The notes under the pieces: model-generated | What the model was told of the DNA's origin: nothing | The model's input: the letters and a program-made list of their open reading frames with translations, nothing else | The model's database searches: none | Shown here: piece by piece, positions 1-7,876 of the stretch | Numbering within the stretch: position 1 is the stretch's first letter | Layout: each line of letters starts with the position of its first letter | Made by a program: the position numbers and the translations under genes | Origin: a virus | Length of the DNA stretch: 36,764 nucleotides | IMG/VR virus record: IMGVR_UViG_3300031825_000399 | Coordinates: 1 to 36,764 of that record | Strand: one strand, 5' to 3'

Positions 1-1770
1 ATGACTGTCGATCCAGGCCGTGCCAGAGCGTTGATCGACGCGCACACCCACGGCTGGAACGACGAACAACGCGCCGCCCTCCTCACCCGACTCCGCCAAG
101 AAGCCACCCGCCGCGACATCGCCCGCATTCACCACACCGCCGGCGCCCTCGCCCACCACTGCGACCCCCAAACCGTCCAAACCCCCGCGCTCGACGTCAT
201 CGACGCCGCCCTCGAACAGGCCCTGTCGACCCCGAATGCGCGCGTGGTGATCTCCGTACCACCGCAGGAAGGCAAATCCACCCGGGTCTCGGTGTGGGGC
301 ACCATCCGCGCCCTCGTCCAAGACCCGGACCGGCGCATTGTCCTCGCCTCCTACTCGGATGCCCTGGCGCGCACCCACGCCCGCACCGCCCGGAACATGG
401 TCCGCGACCACGGCTCCGACGCCCACGACCCCCTCACCGGCCTACCCCTCCCCGACAAACTCGGCATCGCCCTCGCCGAAGACAAGTCCGCGGCCGGCAA
501 CTGGAAACTCCGCGGCCACCGCGGCGGCCTCTACTCCTGCGGCGTCGGCGGCTCCATGACCGGCCAACCCGCCGACATGGTCATCATCGACGACCCCCTC
601 AAGGACATGCAGGCCGCCGACTCCGCGTTGGAGCGGCAGAAGGTCATCGACTGGTGGGAAGCCGTCGTCCAGACCCGCCTCGCCCCCGGCGCCCCCGTGA
701 TCATCGTGCAGACCCGCTGGCACGAGGAGGACCTCGCCGGCCACGTCCTCACCCAGGACGAACCCCTCCCGGAGGCAGAGCGCAGGTGGCGGCTGGTGAA
801 CATCCCCGCCATCTCCGAGGCCGGGGTGCCGGACGCGTTGGGCCGACCACCGGGGGTGGCGATGGTGTCCGCCCGCGGCCGCACCCAGGCCGACTTCGAA
901 CGCACCAAGGACGCCGTCGGCCCCCGCGTCTGGTCCGCCCTCTACCAAGGAGCCCCCACCCCATCCGGGGGTGGTCTGTTCTCGCAGGAGTGGTTCGACC
1001 GCTACCGCATCCCCACCGTCGACGCCGCGGTCGTGCGGATCGTGTCGATCGACCCGGCCGAGACCGGACGCCGCGACGAAGCCGGACTGATCGCCGCGGC
1101 CGCGACCGCCGACGGCCGGGTCGTGTGGACCGACGACTGGTCCGGCCGCATGCAGTCCGACCAGTGGGCCCGCCGCGCCATCCTCCTCGCCCTGTCGACG
1201 GGGGCGACGGAGCTGCTGTTCGAGGCGTACACCACCGAGCAAACCTACGAGCGGGTCCTCAAGCAGGCGTGGCGCGACATCCGCGACCAGGCCCGCCTGC
1301 TCCGCACCCACGGCGCCGACGTAGCCGCGACGGTGCTGGCGGCCGCGGAGGACGGACCCGCCACCCCCGCCGACGCCGCGGTCCTGCTCGCCGAGCTGGA
1401 CGGCATCACCGTCCCCGACCAGACCGACATGCCGCTGCGCATCCACCCCGGACGCTGGAAAGGCGACAAGATCGCCCGCGCCACCGGCGCCCGCCAAGCC
1501 GCCTCCACAGGCCGCCTGCGCATCGCCGGCACCCTGCCCGTCCTCGAGAAGCAGGCCGTGCACTGGCAGCAAGGCCAACACTCCCCGGACCGGATGGACG
1601 CCGCGGTCAACGCCTACAACCGACTGTGCGAGCTGATCGGCGCCGAAACCGTCATCGCCTCCCCGACGTCGGTGGCGCAACGCGCCGCCGCCAGCGGCGC
1701 GGGGCGGGCGCGGCGTGGGGGAGCAGCCGCACTCCTCGGCCGGACACTCCCCACGAGCGGCCGGGCTTGA
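1..1770 (+). CDS. Terminase large subunit (TerL)
   Basis: Packaging motor that translocates phage DNA into the procapsid and cuts it. Of 589 residues, the N-terminal ATPase shows a Walker A-like PPQEGKS (about 87-93), a Walker B MVIIDDP (about 193-199) and a coupling-type segment VQTRWHEEDL (from about 236). The C-terminal RNase H-like nuclease begins near VRIVSIDPAETG, with an acidic residue in the usual place. Length is normal for actinophage TerL. The window begins exactly at its ATG, so the upstream start context and any small terminase gene are not visible. The tail is Ala/Arg/Gly-rich. Portal and MuF genes follow, the standard order. Confidence 0.95.
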   Translation: MTVDPGRARALIDAHTHGWNDEQRAALLTRLRQEATRRDIARIHHTAGALAHHCDPQTVQTPALDVIDAALEQALSTPNARVVISVPPQEGKSTRVSVWGTIRALVQDPDRRIVLASYSDALARTHARTARNMVRDHGSDAHDPLTGLPLPDKLGIALAEDKSAAGNWKLRGHRGGLYSCGVGGSMTGQPADMVIIDDPLKDMQAADSALERQKVIDWWEAVVQTRLAPGAPVIIVQTRWHEEDLAGHVLTQDEPLPEAERRWRLVNIPAISEAGVPDALGRPPGVAMVSARGRTQADFERTKDAVGPRVWSALYQGAPTPSGGGLFSQEWFDRYRIPTVDAAVVRIVSIDPAETGRRDEAGLIAAAATADGRVVWTDDWSGRMQSDQWARRAILLALSTGATELLFEAYTTEQTYERVLKQAWRDIRDQARLLRTHGADVAATVLAAAEDGPATPADAAVLLAELDGITVPDQTDMPLRIHPGRWKGDKIARATGARQAASTGRLRIAGTLPVLEKQAVHWQQGQHSPDRMDAAVNAYNRLCELIGAETVIASPTSVAQRAAASGAGRARRGGAAALLGRTLPTSGRA

Positions 1771-1774
1771 CGGG

Positions 1775-1803
1775 CACACCCCGCGCCTACCGTCCCGGAA
1801 GCC
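1775..1803 (+). promoter_or_regulatory. CACC-N9-TACSGT promoter, copy 1
   Basis: CACA begins at 1775 and the -10-like TACCGT lies at 1788-1793, the same 13-base offset seen in seven other copies. Ten bases separate the hexamer from the ATG at 1804, so a transcript starting about seven bases after the hexamer would have a leader of only a few bases. A TTGACG at 1767-1772 lies 15 bases upstream of the hexamer and could help as a -35 box, but it is not conserved in the other copies. Confidence 0.6.
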
Positions 1804-1887
1804 ATGGGCACCCTCATCCTCGGCGTGACGGTCCTGATCCTGCTCGGGATCTGCCTCTACGCCGTCAGCCTCCCACCCGAAGACTGA
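1804..1887 (+). CDS. 27-residue single-span membrane microprotein
   Basis: ATG to TGA gives MGTLILGVTVLILLGICLY followed by a short polar tail ending in ED. Almost the whole chain is one hydrophobic helix, so it should sit in the inner membrane with an acidic tail. It lies between terminase and a second membrane protein and has its own promoter-like site directly upstream rather than a Shine-Dalgarno sequence, which supports leaderless translation. I do not recognise a family. It could be a small holin regulator or an exclusion factor, but that is a guess. The evidence for coding is the start context and clean hydrophobicity. Confidence 0.5.
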   Translation: MGTLILGVTVLILLGICLYAVSLPPED

Positions 1888-1897
1888 CCCGGTCGGG

Positions 1898-1923
1898 CAC
1901 CCCCGATTCCTATGGTGCCCGCC
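1898..1923 (+). promoter_or_regulatory. CACC-N9-TACSGT promoter, copy 2
   Basis: CACC at 1898-1901 and the -10 hexamer TATGGT at 1911-1916 keep the 13-base offset. Seven bases separate the hexamer from the ATG at 1924, which places the expected transcription start on the A of the start codon (leaderless mRNA). The flanks resemble copy 1 (GGGCAC upstream, CC before the hexamer). Confidence 0.65.
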
Positions 1924-2238
1924 ATGGCCGCCGTCTGGATCGTCGCGCTCCTCACCCTCGCCGCAGCACGCCTCACCCGCGTCCTGACCACCGACAAGAT
2001 CGGCGAACCCTACCGAGCCTTCATCGTCCGACGCTTCGGCCCGGAATCCCTCGCCGCGTACTTCGCGCACTGCGCCTGGTGCACCGGCATGTGGATCGCC
2101 GCCCTCGCCACCCCCCTCACCTGGTGGGCCGCCGGCCTACGCCACCACCTCCCCCTCAACGGAGGGTGGGCCGTCCCCGCCCTGACCCTCACCGTCTCGT
2201 ACCTCATCGGTGTTCTCGCACGAGCAGATTCGGAGTAG
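1924..2238 (+). CDS. DUF1360-like membrane protein
   Basis: A 104-residue protein with three likely membrane segments (start MAAVWIVALLTLAAARL, the middle around the HCAWCTGMW motif, and the end PALTLTVSYLIGVLA). The paired cysteines before a tryptophan (CxWCxGxW) and an upstream R-x-D/E-P-Y-R segment fit the DUF1360 family that is common in actinobacteria and their phages. Its function is unknown. An in-frame ATG at 1912 is possible, but 1924 is chosen because it sits seven bases after TATGGT. It ends three bases before the portal start, so it is co-transcribed with the head genes. Confidence 0.7.
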   Translation: MAAVWIVALLTLAAARLTRVLTTDKIGEPYRAFIVRRFGPESLAAYFAHCAWCTGMWIAALATPLTWWAAGLRHHLPLNGGWAVPALTLTVSYLIGVLARADSE

Positions 2239-2241
2239 CCG

Positions 2242-4098
2242 GTGGCCCGCATCACCCGACGCCGCATCACCCCCACCCAGCCCGCCGACACCGCACCGGT
2301 GCCGGCGTCACTGGTCGCTGCCGCCACCCCCGTCAACCTCTCGAAGAAACCCAAGATCGGGACCAAGAGCGCAGGCGGCTGGCAATCCGAAGCGTGGGAC
2401 ATGTTCGACCAGGTCGGCGAACTGAAGTTCGTCACCCGCTGGCTCGGCAACAGCCTCTCCCGCTGCAGCATCGTCGCCTCCGACGTCGACCCCGTCACCG
2501 GCAAACCCATCGGACAGACCGACGACCAGGCCGCGATCGAACTCGCCCGCGACATCGCCGGCGGCCCCGCCGGACAAGCCGCCCTCCTCGGCCGCCTCGC
2601 CACCTTCCTCACCGTCCCCGGCGAAGGCTGGATCGCGATCATCCACCGCACCAACCCCGACGGCACCGTCCTCGAGGAATGGCACGTCCTCTCCGCCGAC
2701 GAGATCACCACCAAAGGCAAGGTCGTCGAGCTCACCCTCGAGGACAACACCAAGTACCTCATGAACCCGGACATGGACACCCTCACCCGGATCCACGTCC
2801 CGCACCCCCGCAAGGCCCACGAAGCCGACTCCCTCGTCCGCGGTGCGTTGCCGATCCTGCGGCGCATCGTGCTGATCTCCCAGTCGATCTCCGCCACCGC
2901 CAAGTCCCGCCTCGCCGGCAGCGGCATCCTCGTGCTGCCGCAGGAGATCTCCATGCCGGTCGCGCAACCCCCGACCGGCACCCCCGACCCCGACGCCCCC
3001 AACCTCCCCACACCGCCCGCTCCGGTCACCCAGACGGTCGACGCGAACGATGTCGTCGAGCAGCTCGTCGAGGTCGCCGGCACCGCGATCTCCGACCCCG
3101 GCTCCGCCGCCGCCCTCGTCCCGCTGGTGATGCAGGCCAAGGGTGAACACATCAAGGACATCAAGCACCTCGAGTTCGGCCACGACCTCGCCGAAACCCA
3201 ACTCAAGGTCGAGGAGGCCGGCATCCGCCGCCTGTCCCTCGAACTCGACATCCCCCAAGAGGTGCTGCTCGGCTACGCCGACTCCAACCACTGGTCCGCC
3301 TGGGCCTCGGAAGAATCCTCGGTGCGCAACCACATCGCGCCGCTGCTCACCGTCATCTGCGACGCCCTCACCGACGGCATCTTCCGGCCGCTGCTCAAAG
3401 CCTCCGGGCATCCGGATCCGGAGCGGGTGACGCTGTGGTTCGACACCAGCGCACTGACCGCCCGGCCGGATCGCAGTGGCGACGCCAAGGACGCCCACGG
3501 TGCCGGCGCGATCAGCAGCGAGGCCTACCGGCGTGAGATCGGGTTCGACGAGGACGACGCCTACGACATGACCACCGACGAGGGTCGGCAGCAGTGGGCG
3601 TGGGATCTGCTCGGCCGCCACCCGGAGCTGATCGATAAGATCGGCCACCTCGTCGGCCTCAACCCGCCCCCCGCGCCGGGGGTGCCCGCGGGCGGCGGCC
3701 CGGCGCCTGGGGTCGAAGCGGTGCCGCCGGTGCCCGCCATCCCCGGCAGCCGCGGCACCGAACGCGACACAGCGCCGACCGCATCGGACACCGGGGCGGC
3801 GGCGCGGCTCATGGCGGACCTGTGCGTGCGCCGCGCGCTCGAGCTCGCCGGCAAACGCCTGCGCACTCGGGCCCTGCACACCCAGCTCGCCGACATCCCC
3901 ATCGCCGAGACCTTCCGGCACGTCGACCCCGTCGACCGCGCGCGGGCCGCGGCCCTGATCGATGGGTGGGATGCCGCCGTCTACCCCTCGGACTTCGCCA
4001 CCGCCCGGGTCGAGCCCGCCCGATTCCGGGCCGCGGTCGAGGCCGCCGCCATCCACGCCCTGTCCACCGGCGAGTACCGGGAGGCCACCGGTGTCTGA
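2242..4098 (+). CDS. Portal protein
   Basis: Forms the dodecameric ring at the capsid vertex through which DNA passes and to which terminase and connector bind. It has 618 residues. The early part has a basic N-terminus, WDMFDQVGELKF and RWLGNSLSRC, typical of SPP1/HK97-like actinophage portals. A long helical middle (EHIKDIKHLEFGHDLAE) is followed by the characteristic VLLGYADSNHWSAWASEE. The tail is Pro/Ala-rich and then helical. It starts at GTG 2242, preceded by GGAG about seven bases upstream. The end overlaps the MuF gene by eight bases, implying translational coupling. Confidence 0.92.
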   Translation: MARITRRRITPTQPADTAPVPASLVAAATPVNLSKKPKIGTKSAGGWQSEAWDMFDQVGELKFVTRWLGNSLSRCSIVASDVDPVTGKPIGQTDDQAAIELARDIAGGPAGQAALLGRLATFLTVPGEGWIAIIHRTNPDGTVLEEWHVLSADEITTKGKVVELTLEDNTKYLMNPDMDTLTRIHVPHPRKAHEADSLVRGALPILRRIVLISQSISATAKSRLAGSGILVLPQEISMPVAQPPTGTPDPDAPNLPTPPAPVTQTVDANDVVEQLVEVAGTAISDPGSAAALVPLVMQAKGEHIKDIKHLEFGHDLAETQLKVEEAGIRRLSLELDIPQEVLLGYADSNHWSAWASEESSVRNHIAPLLTVICDALTDGIFRPLLKASGHPDPERVTLWFDTSALTARPDRSGDAKDAHGAGAISSEAYRREIGFDEDDAYDMTTDEGRQQWAWDLLGRHPELIDKIGHLVGLNPPPAPGVPAGGGPAPGVEAVPPVPAIPGSRGTERDTAPTASDTGAAARLMADLCVRRALELAGKRLRTRALHTQLADIPIAETFRHVDPVDRARAAALIDGWDAAVYPSDFATARVEPARFRAAVEAAAIHALSTGEYREATGV

Positions 4099-6751
4099 AC
4101 AGCAGGCGATGGAGGCGGAGATCCGGGCGTGGGAGGAGCAGCTGCACGCCGCGGTGCTCGAGGCGCTGCGCCTGTGGCTGCCTATCGTCCGCGCCGCCGT
4201 CCTGCACGAACCCACCGCGCTGGTGGCGGCGGGGGAGCAGGACCCCACCCAGCCCCCACCCCCGGCTGAGCAGCCGGTGGGGCAGGTGCCACCCCCGGAC
4301 CCGGCCGCGGTCGTCGAGACCGAACCGATCTGGGGCAACCTCCTCGCCGCCTATCTGCTCGTGCAGATCGCCGAACTGTGGAACGCGCGGCTGCCGCGGA
4401 TCTGGCGTCGCCGCGGCCGCCGTTTCCGCCGCACCCATTCGACCCGGCCCCGCACCCGCACGGTGGTGCTGCTGCCCGGTGGTCGTCGCGTCGAACTCCC
4501 CCCGAACATCCCCGCCCCCGCCGCCGCACCGGCGCTCGTACCGACCGGGCCGGCGCCACAACCCGCGCCGCCCGGTGGTTCCCGCGCGGGCGGACCCATG
4601 CGCGTCCCCGAACCGGCACGGCCGCGCCCCGCCGAAACCCGACCGGCGCCGTCCACCCCGCGCGGTGGTGGCACCGTCCGCGTCGACCGCACCCCGCCGA
4701 CAGCGCCCGGCAGCATCGACCGGGACCCACCCACCACCGACCCCGGCGACGACGGCGACCACGGTGGGGACGAGCCGATCATCCTGTTCGACCCGGACAA
4801 CCGCGCCCGCCAACGCGCCCACCTCGACACCGTCGCCAACCGCACCTCCAATCTGCCCGACGACGTGTTCCGCGCCATCACCCTCGAAATCGACCGCGGC
4901 ATCGCCAACGGCGAATCCCCCACGGACATGCGTGACCGCATCGGCGCGTTCCTCGACATCGAATCCGAGGGCGGCTTCGAACGATGGAACCGCCGCGCCC
5001 TGCGCATCGCCCGCACCGAATCGACCGACGCGTACAACGCGGCTGCGATGGATGCCGCCCTCGACGAAGAGCAGCTGTTCGGCGACCCGCTGGAGAAGGT
5101 GTGGCTGGCCACCGCCGACGACCGCACCCGCCCCTGGCACCTCGCCGTCGACGGGCAACGCCGGCCCCTGCGCCGGGACTTCCGCGTCGGCGGCGAAGAC
5201 CTGGCGCACCCAGGCCGCGGCTCCGCCCGCAACCGCGTCAACTGCCGCTGCTCGATGATGATCGTCCCCGCCGCCGACCCCCTGCCGGACGAATCCGACC
5301 GGCAGACCGAACGCGAACGCTCCGACGGCACCCGGCGCGACCCCCACGAAGTCATCCGCCGGCGCCGCGAACAAGAAGGCATCGTCCGAGACCGCGACCG
5401 CGACAACGGGTTGTCGGCATCCGCAGCACGAGAGGGAAACAGCATGCGACAGCAGTGGTCCGCGATCCTCGCCCCCATCGGCACCCCCACCGCCGACGAC
5501 CGGATCTTCGCCCCCGACGGCGACTACACCTGGCGGCCCTTCCCGCGGCCGCTGTGGTTCCAGCACGCCCTCGACAACGGACACATGACCGCCGTCATCG
5601 TCGGCCGCATCCTCTCCGCCTCGGTCGCCGACGGGGTGATCGTCGGACACGGCGAGTTCTTCAACGCCGACACCGACGAGAACCAGGACGCCGTGCGCAC
5701 CGCCGTGCAGCTCGTGGCCGACGGGGTCATCGCCCCCAGCCTGGACATGGCCGAGATGGAATGGTCCATCACCGACCGCGACGGCCAACCCATTCCCGAC
5801 CAGGTGCTGCGCTCCGCCGCCGAACAAGGCCTCGAAATCCCCACCTTGTTCACCATCCGCGCCACCACCTTCCACGGCGCCACCCTCGTCGGAAAACCCG
5901 CATTTGCCGAATCGAAGATCTGGCTCACCGATCCCGCCGACGGGGACCTGATCGTCGACGGGGGACCAGCCGAGCTGCTCGCCTCCGCCGCCGGCCCGCA
6001 GTGGCTGCCCGACGCCGCCGCGTTCGACGACCCGGTCCTGACCGAGCTGACCCCGCTCACCGTCACCCCGGACGGACGGGTGTTCGGGCACCTCGCCGGG
6101 TTCAACACCTGCCACCTCGCCGTCCGCGACGCCTGCATCCTGCCGCCCCGCTCCCGCACCGAGTACGCGTTCTTCCACGTCTCCGAGGTCGACACCACCG
6201 CCGGCGCGTTGCCGGTCGGCAAGCTCACCGTCGGCGGCGGCCACGCCCACACCCGCGCCGGCGTGCAGGCCGCGCTCGCGCACTACGACAACTGCGGCGC
6301 CGCCTGGGCGTACGTCCGCGCCGGCGAAGACGAATTCGGCATCTGGGTCGCCGGGGTCGTGCACCCCGACGCCACCGAAGCGCAGATCCGCGAAGGCGCC
6401 TCCTCCCCCCTGTCCGGGGATTGGCGCAAGGTCGGCGGCAACCTCGAGCTCGTCGCCGCCCTGTCGGTGAACACACCCGGCTTCCCGATCGTGCGCGGGG
6501 TGCGGGACGAGACCGGCCGGGAGGTCGCGCTCGTCGCCGCCGGCGCCCTCCCCGTCCCCGAACCGGAGACGCGGGTGGGGGAGTTGTCGGTCGAGCAGAT
6601 CGCCGAGCAGGCCGCTGTCACCGCGGTGCGTGAGTATCGCGCCAGCGAGCAACGCAGCAGCACGGCAGCAGGATTGGCCCAGCGCCTCGGAGCCGATCGT
6701 GCCTCGCGCGCAGCAGCATTGGCCGCTCGCCTCACCCCGACGAAGGAGTAA
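4091..6751 (+). CDS. MuF-like head morphogenesis protein fused to capsid maturation protease
   Basis: An 887-residue multidomain protein. An N-terminal helical part and a Pro-rich linker lead to a MuF-like domain (about 240-390) with RIARTESTDAYNAA and a closing NCRCSMMIV. A second domain (about 450-615) begins MRQQWSAILAPIGTP and carries GRILSAS, GHGEFFNAD and VADGVIAPSLDMAEMEW, as in the proteases that trim capsid scaffold in actinophages. The third part (about 655-810), with FGHLAGFNTCHLAV and GGNLELVAALSVNTPGFPI, is the usual companion of these proteases. GTG 4091 is chosen because GGGAGG lies six bases upstream. The initiation site overlaps the end of the portal gene. I cannot assign catalytic residues with certainty. 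Confidence 0.85.
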   Translation: MSEQQAMEAEIRAWEEQLHAAVLEALRLWLPIVRAAVLHEPTALVAAGEQDPTQPPPPAEQPVGQVPPPDPAAVVETEPIWGNLLAAYLLVQIAELWNARLPRIWRRRGRRFRRTHSTRPRTRTVVLLPGGRRVELPPNIPAPAAAPALVPTGPAPQPAPPGGSRAGGPMRVPEPARPRPAETRPAPSTPRGGGTVRVDRTPPTAPGSIDRDPPTTDPGDDGDHGGDEPIILFDPDNRARQRAHLDTVANRTSNLPDDVFRAITLEIDRGIANGESPTDMRDRIGAFLDIESEGGFERWNRRALRIARTESTDAYNAAAMDAALDEEQLFGDPLEKVWLATADDRTRPWHLAVDGQRRPLRRDFRVGGEDLAHPGRGSARNRVNCRCSMMIVPAADPLPDESDRQTERERSDGTRRDPHEVIRRRREQEGIVRDRDRDNGLSASAAREGNSMRQQWSAILAPIGTPTADDRIFAPDGDYTWRPFPRPLWFQHALDNGHMTAVIVGRILSASVADGVIVGHGEFFNADTDENQDAVRTAVQLVADGVIAPSLDMAEMEWSITDRDGQPIPDQVLRSAAEQGLEIPTLFTIRATTFHGATLVGKPAFAESKIWLTDPADGDLIVDGGPAELLASAAGPQWLPDAAAFDDPVLTELTPLTVTPDGRVFGHLAGFNTCHLAVRDACILPPRSRTEYAFFHVSEVDTTAGALPVGKLTVGGGHAHTRAGVQAALAHYDNCGAAWAYVRAGEDEFGIWVAGVVHPDATEAQIREGASSPLSGDWRKVGGNLELVAALSVNTPGFPIVRGVRDETGREVALVAAGALPVPEPETRVGELSVEQIAEQAAVTAVREYRASEQRSSTAAGLAQRLGADRASRAAALAARLTPTKE

Positions 6752-6753
6752 CC

Positions 6754-6996
6754 GTGAGCCACGCCGACCCCCGCAGCACCGCGGACATCGACCACCGCTT
6801 CCGCTTCCACCCCGCCAGCACCCCCGACCGTGCCGCCGAGCACGAGAAGGTCCGCGAGGGCTGCAAGGCCCTGGCCCACTTCCTCGACGAGCTGCTGCCC
6901 GGTGGGCGGGAGAAGTCGCTGGCGCTGACCAATCTCGAGCAGACGATGATGTGGGCCAACGCCGCCATCGCCCGCCAGACCCAGGCCGGCGCCTGA
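6754..6996 (+). CDS. Acb2/Tad1-like cyclic-nucleotide sponge (anti-CBASS/Thoeris)
   Basis: An 80-residue, mostly helical protein. It carries RFRFHPAST (16-23), HEKVREGCKALA (30-41), PGGREKSLALTNLEQ (49-63) and MMWANAAIAR (65-74). This pattern matches my recollection of the Acb2/Tad1 hairpin-domain family, small oligomeric proteins that bind signalling cyclic nucleotides and so block CBASS and some Thoeris effectors. An aromatic-His-Pro segment near the N-terminus and a conserved lysine in the first helix are reported to contact ligand. Here they would be F18 and K38, with Phe in place of a more usual Tyr. GTG 6754 follows the protease stop by two bases and is preceded by AAGGAG. The last base overlaps the next gene (TGATG). 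Confidence 0.72.
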   Translation: MSHADPRSTADIDHRFRFHPASTPDRAAEHEKVREGCKALAHFLDELLPGGREKSLALTNLEQTMMWANAAIARQTQAGA

Positions 6997-7265
6997 TGCC
7001 CGACTCTGCAGTCACCGTGTACTCGTCACCGGGGTGCATGCCGTGCCGCGCCACCAAACGCCACCTCGACCGCCTCGGCGTCCCCTACACCGACGTCGAC
7101 GTCACCGTCGACCCAGCCGCCGCACAGACGCTGCGCAACATGGGGTATTCGGCGACACCGGTGGTGACGGTGCAGTTGCCGGACGGGCTCGATCACTGGT
7201 CCGGGTACAAGGACGAGCGGTGCAACGCCCTCGCGTACCTCGCTGCTGAGGGGGTCGTGTCGTGA
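6996..7265 (+). CDS. nrdH: NrdH-type glutaredoxin-like thiol redoxin
   Basis: An 89-residue thioredoxin-fold protein. It begins VTVYSSPGCMPCRATKRHLD with the CxxC pair at 14-17. The expected cis-proline segment ATPVV lies at 53-57 and the C-terminal WSGYKDER motif at 68-75. NrdH proteins use the latter in place of glutathione and are reduced by thioredoxin reductase to supply class Ib ribonucleotide reductase. The ATG overlaps the upstream stop (TGATG) and the downstream gene overlaps its stop (GTGA). Its place between head genes rather than with nucleotide metabolism is unusual. No reductase gene is in the window. Confidence 0.85.
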   Translation: MPDSAVTVYSSPGCMPCRATKRHLDRLGVPYTDVDVTVDPAAAQTLRNMGYSATPVVTVQLPDGLDHWSGYKDERCNALAYLAAEGVVS

Positions 7266-7342
7266 TCCGCGCGCTCGTGTGGTTCGGCATCGACACCGCC
7301 CAAGCCCTGCTCGACCTGCTCAAGATCGCCGTCGCCGAATAA
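7262..7342 (+). CDS. 26-residue microprotein
   Basis: Starts at GTG 7262 inside the redoxin stop (GTGA) and reads MIRALVWFGIDTAQALLDLLK plus IAVAE. It is one amphipathic, largely hydrophobic helix and may associate with the membrane. No family is recognised. The coding call rests on the four-base stop/start overlap, the typical coupling in this operon, and on the clean short frame. Confidence 0.45.
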   Translation: MIRALVWFGIDTAQALLDLLKIAVAE

Positions 7343-7364
7343 CCACCCCCAGGGGAGGAACGAC

Positions 7365-7424
7365 ATGGCACTGCGCTGGTGGATCCGCTTCCTCCTCGTC
7401 CACATCGCTCACCTCACCCGATAG
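7365..7424 (+). CDS. 19-residue basic hydrophobic microprotein
   Basis: ATG 7365 is preceded by a very strong Shine-Dalgarno sequence (GGGGAGGA, about five bases upstream) and reads MALRWWIRFLLVHIAHLTR. The Trp/Arg-rich amphipathic sequence could bind membranes. It may equally be a translated leader for the next gene, whose ATG lies 11 bases after its stop. The RBS is the main evidence that it is translated. Confidence 0.4.
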   Translation: MALRWWIRFLLVHIAHLTR

Positions 7425-7435
7425 GAGCACTCGTC

Positions 7436-7582
7436 ATGGGATGCGGCTGCCGCAAGAACGCCAACGTCAAGTACGAACTCACTACCCCCACCGGAGAGAA
7501 GCGGATCTACCTGTCCGAGACCGAAGCCCGCGCCGCCCGCACCGGCTTCGGCGGCGGCACCATCCGCCTCCTCACCGAATGA
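7436..7582 (+). CDS. 48-residue Cys-rich small phage protein
   Basis: Reads MGCGCRKNANVKYEL and then a short beta-rich segment ending GGGTIRLLTE. The paired cysteines (CGC) at the N-terminus suggest metal or thiol chemistry or an interaction tag. Similar short MGCGC/K proteins recur beside capsid genes in actinophages, but I know of no assigned function. AGGAG lies about seven bases upstream of ATG 7436. It is the last gene before a 294-base gap containing a terminator and a promoter, so it closes this transcription unit. Confidence 0.65.
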   Translation: MGCGCRKNANVKYELTTPTGEKRIYLSETEARAARTGFGGGTIRLLTE

Positions 7583-7721
7583 CCAGCGGCGCTGCCCGGG
7601 TGGGTCAAAGCGCAGCGGGTGACCCGACAAGAATCTGCGCAAAGGCCGCTTGGCCGGTTCACGCCCGTGCCTTCCCGGCTGCAGCAGCGCGCCCTGCCCG
7701 ACCCGAGTAGCGTCGCTCCCT
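7583..7721 (+). other. Non-coding, structured intergenic segment
   Basis: No convincing frame lies here. Short inverted repeats overlap one another: GGGTC/GACCC (7602-7606 and 7621-7625) and GCGCAG/CTGCGC (7610-7615 and 7635-7640). I could not fold it as a tRNA. It precedes the terminator hairpin at 7722-7761. Confidence 0.4.
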
Positions 7722-7761
7722 TGGAGCCCCGAACCCACCCCCCATCCGGTTCGGGGCTCCA
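7722..7761 (+). terminator. Intrinsic terminator hairpin upstream of capsid
   Basis: A perfect 14-base inverted repeat (TGGAGCCCCGAACC at 7722-7735 against 7748-7761) with a 12-base C-rich loop. There is no U-tract, as is common in high-GC actinobacterial terminators. It separates the small-gene cassette from the capsid transcription unit, whose promoter starts eight bases downstream. Confidence 0.75.
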
Positions 7762-7768
7762 CCATTTG

Positions 7769-7796
7769 CACCCCCATGTCCTACCGTCCGCGCCCA
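7769..7796 (+). promoter_or_regulatory. CACC-N9-TACSGT promoter, copy 3 (capsid)
   Basis: CACC at 7769-7772 and TACCGT at 7782-7787 keep the 13-base offset. No gene starts at the expected transcription start: the base triplet there is ATA at 7796. The capsid ATG is 81 bases further on and has its own RBS. This copy shows that the motif works without an adjacent start codon, which favours a transcriptional rather than translational role. Confidence 0.65.
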
Positions 7797-7876
7797 TAGA
7801 GACGCCGTCTGGCTGCGGGCCGGGATCTCTCACGACCACACGACCGCCTGTCGAGTCCTGAGAGGGGACCGCGATC

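Noticed and set aside
1741-1769. CGGCCG/CGGCCG inverted repeat at the end of the terminase gene as a terminator
   Set aside because: Only six to eight pairs with a wobble, fully inside coding sequence; too weak to call.
1767-1793. Canonical TTGACG/-10 promoter as the general model for the phage promoters
   Set aside because: TTGACG occurs only at the first copy, with a 15-base spacer. The other seven copies lack it, whereas CACC at a fixed offset is shared.
3809-7057. 1,082-residue minus-strand open frame opposite the portal/MuF genes
   Set aside because: It is antisense to two clearly recognisable structural genes, has low-complexity Gly/Val/Asp/Arg composition and no domain. Such frames arise from third-position GC bias.
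7583-7721. Possible tRNA or small structured RNA upstream of the capsid terminator
   Set aside because: It has short inverted repeats and a GGTTCA stretch, but I could not build an acceptor stem, anticodon arm and T-arm together.
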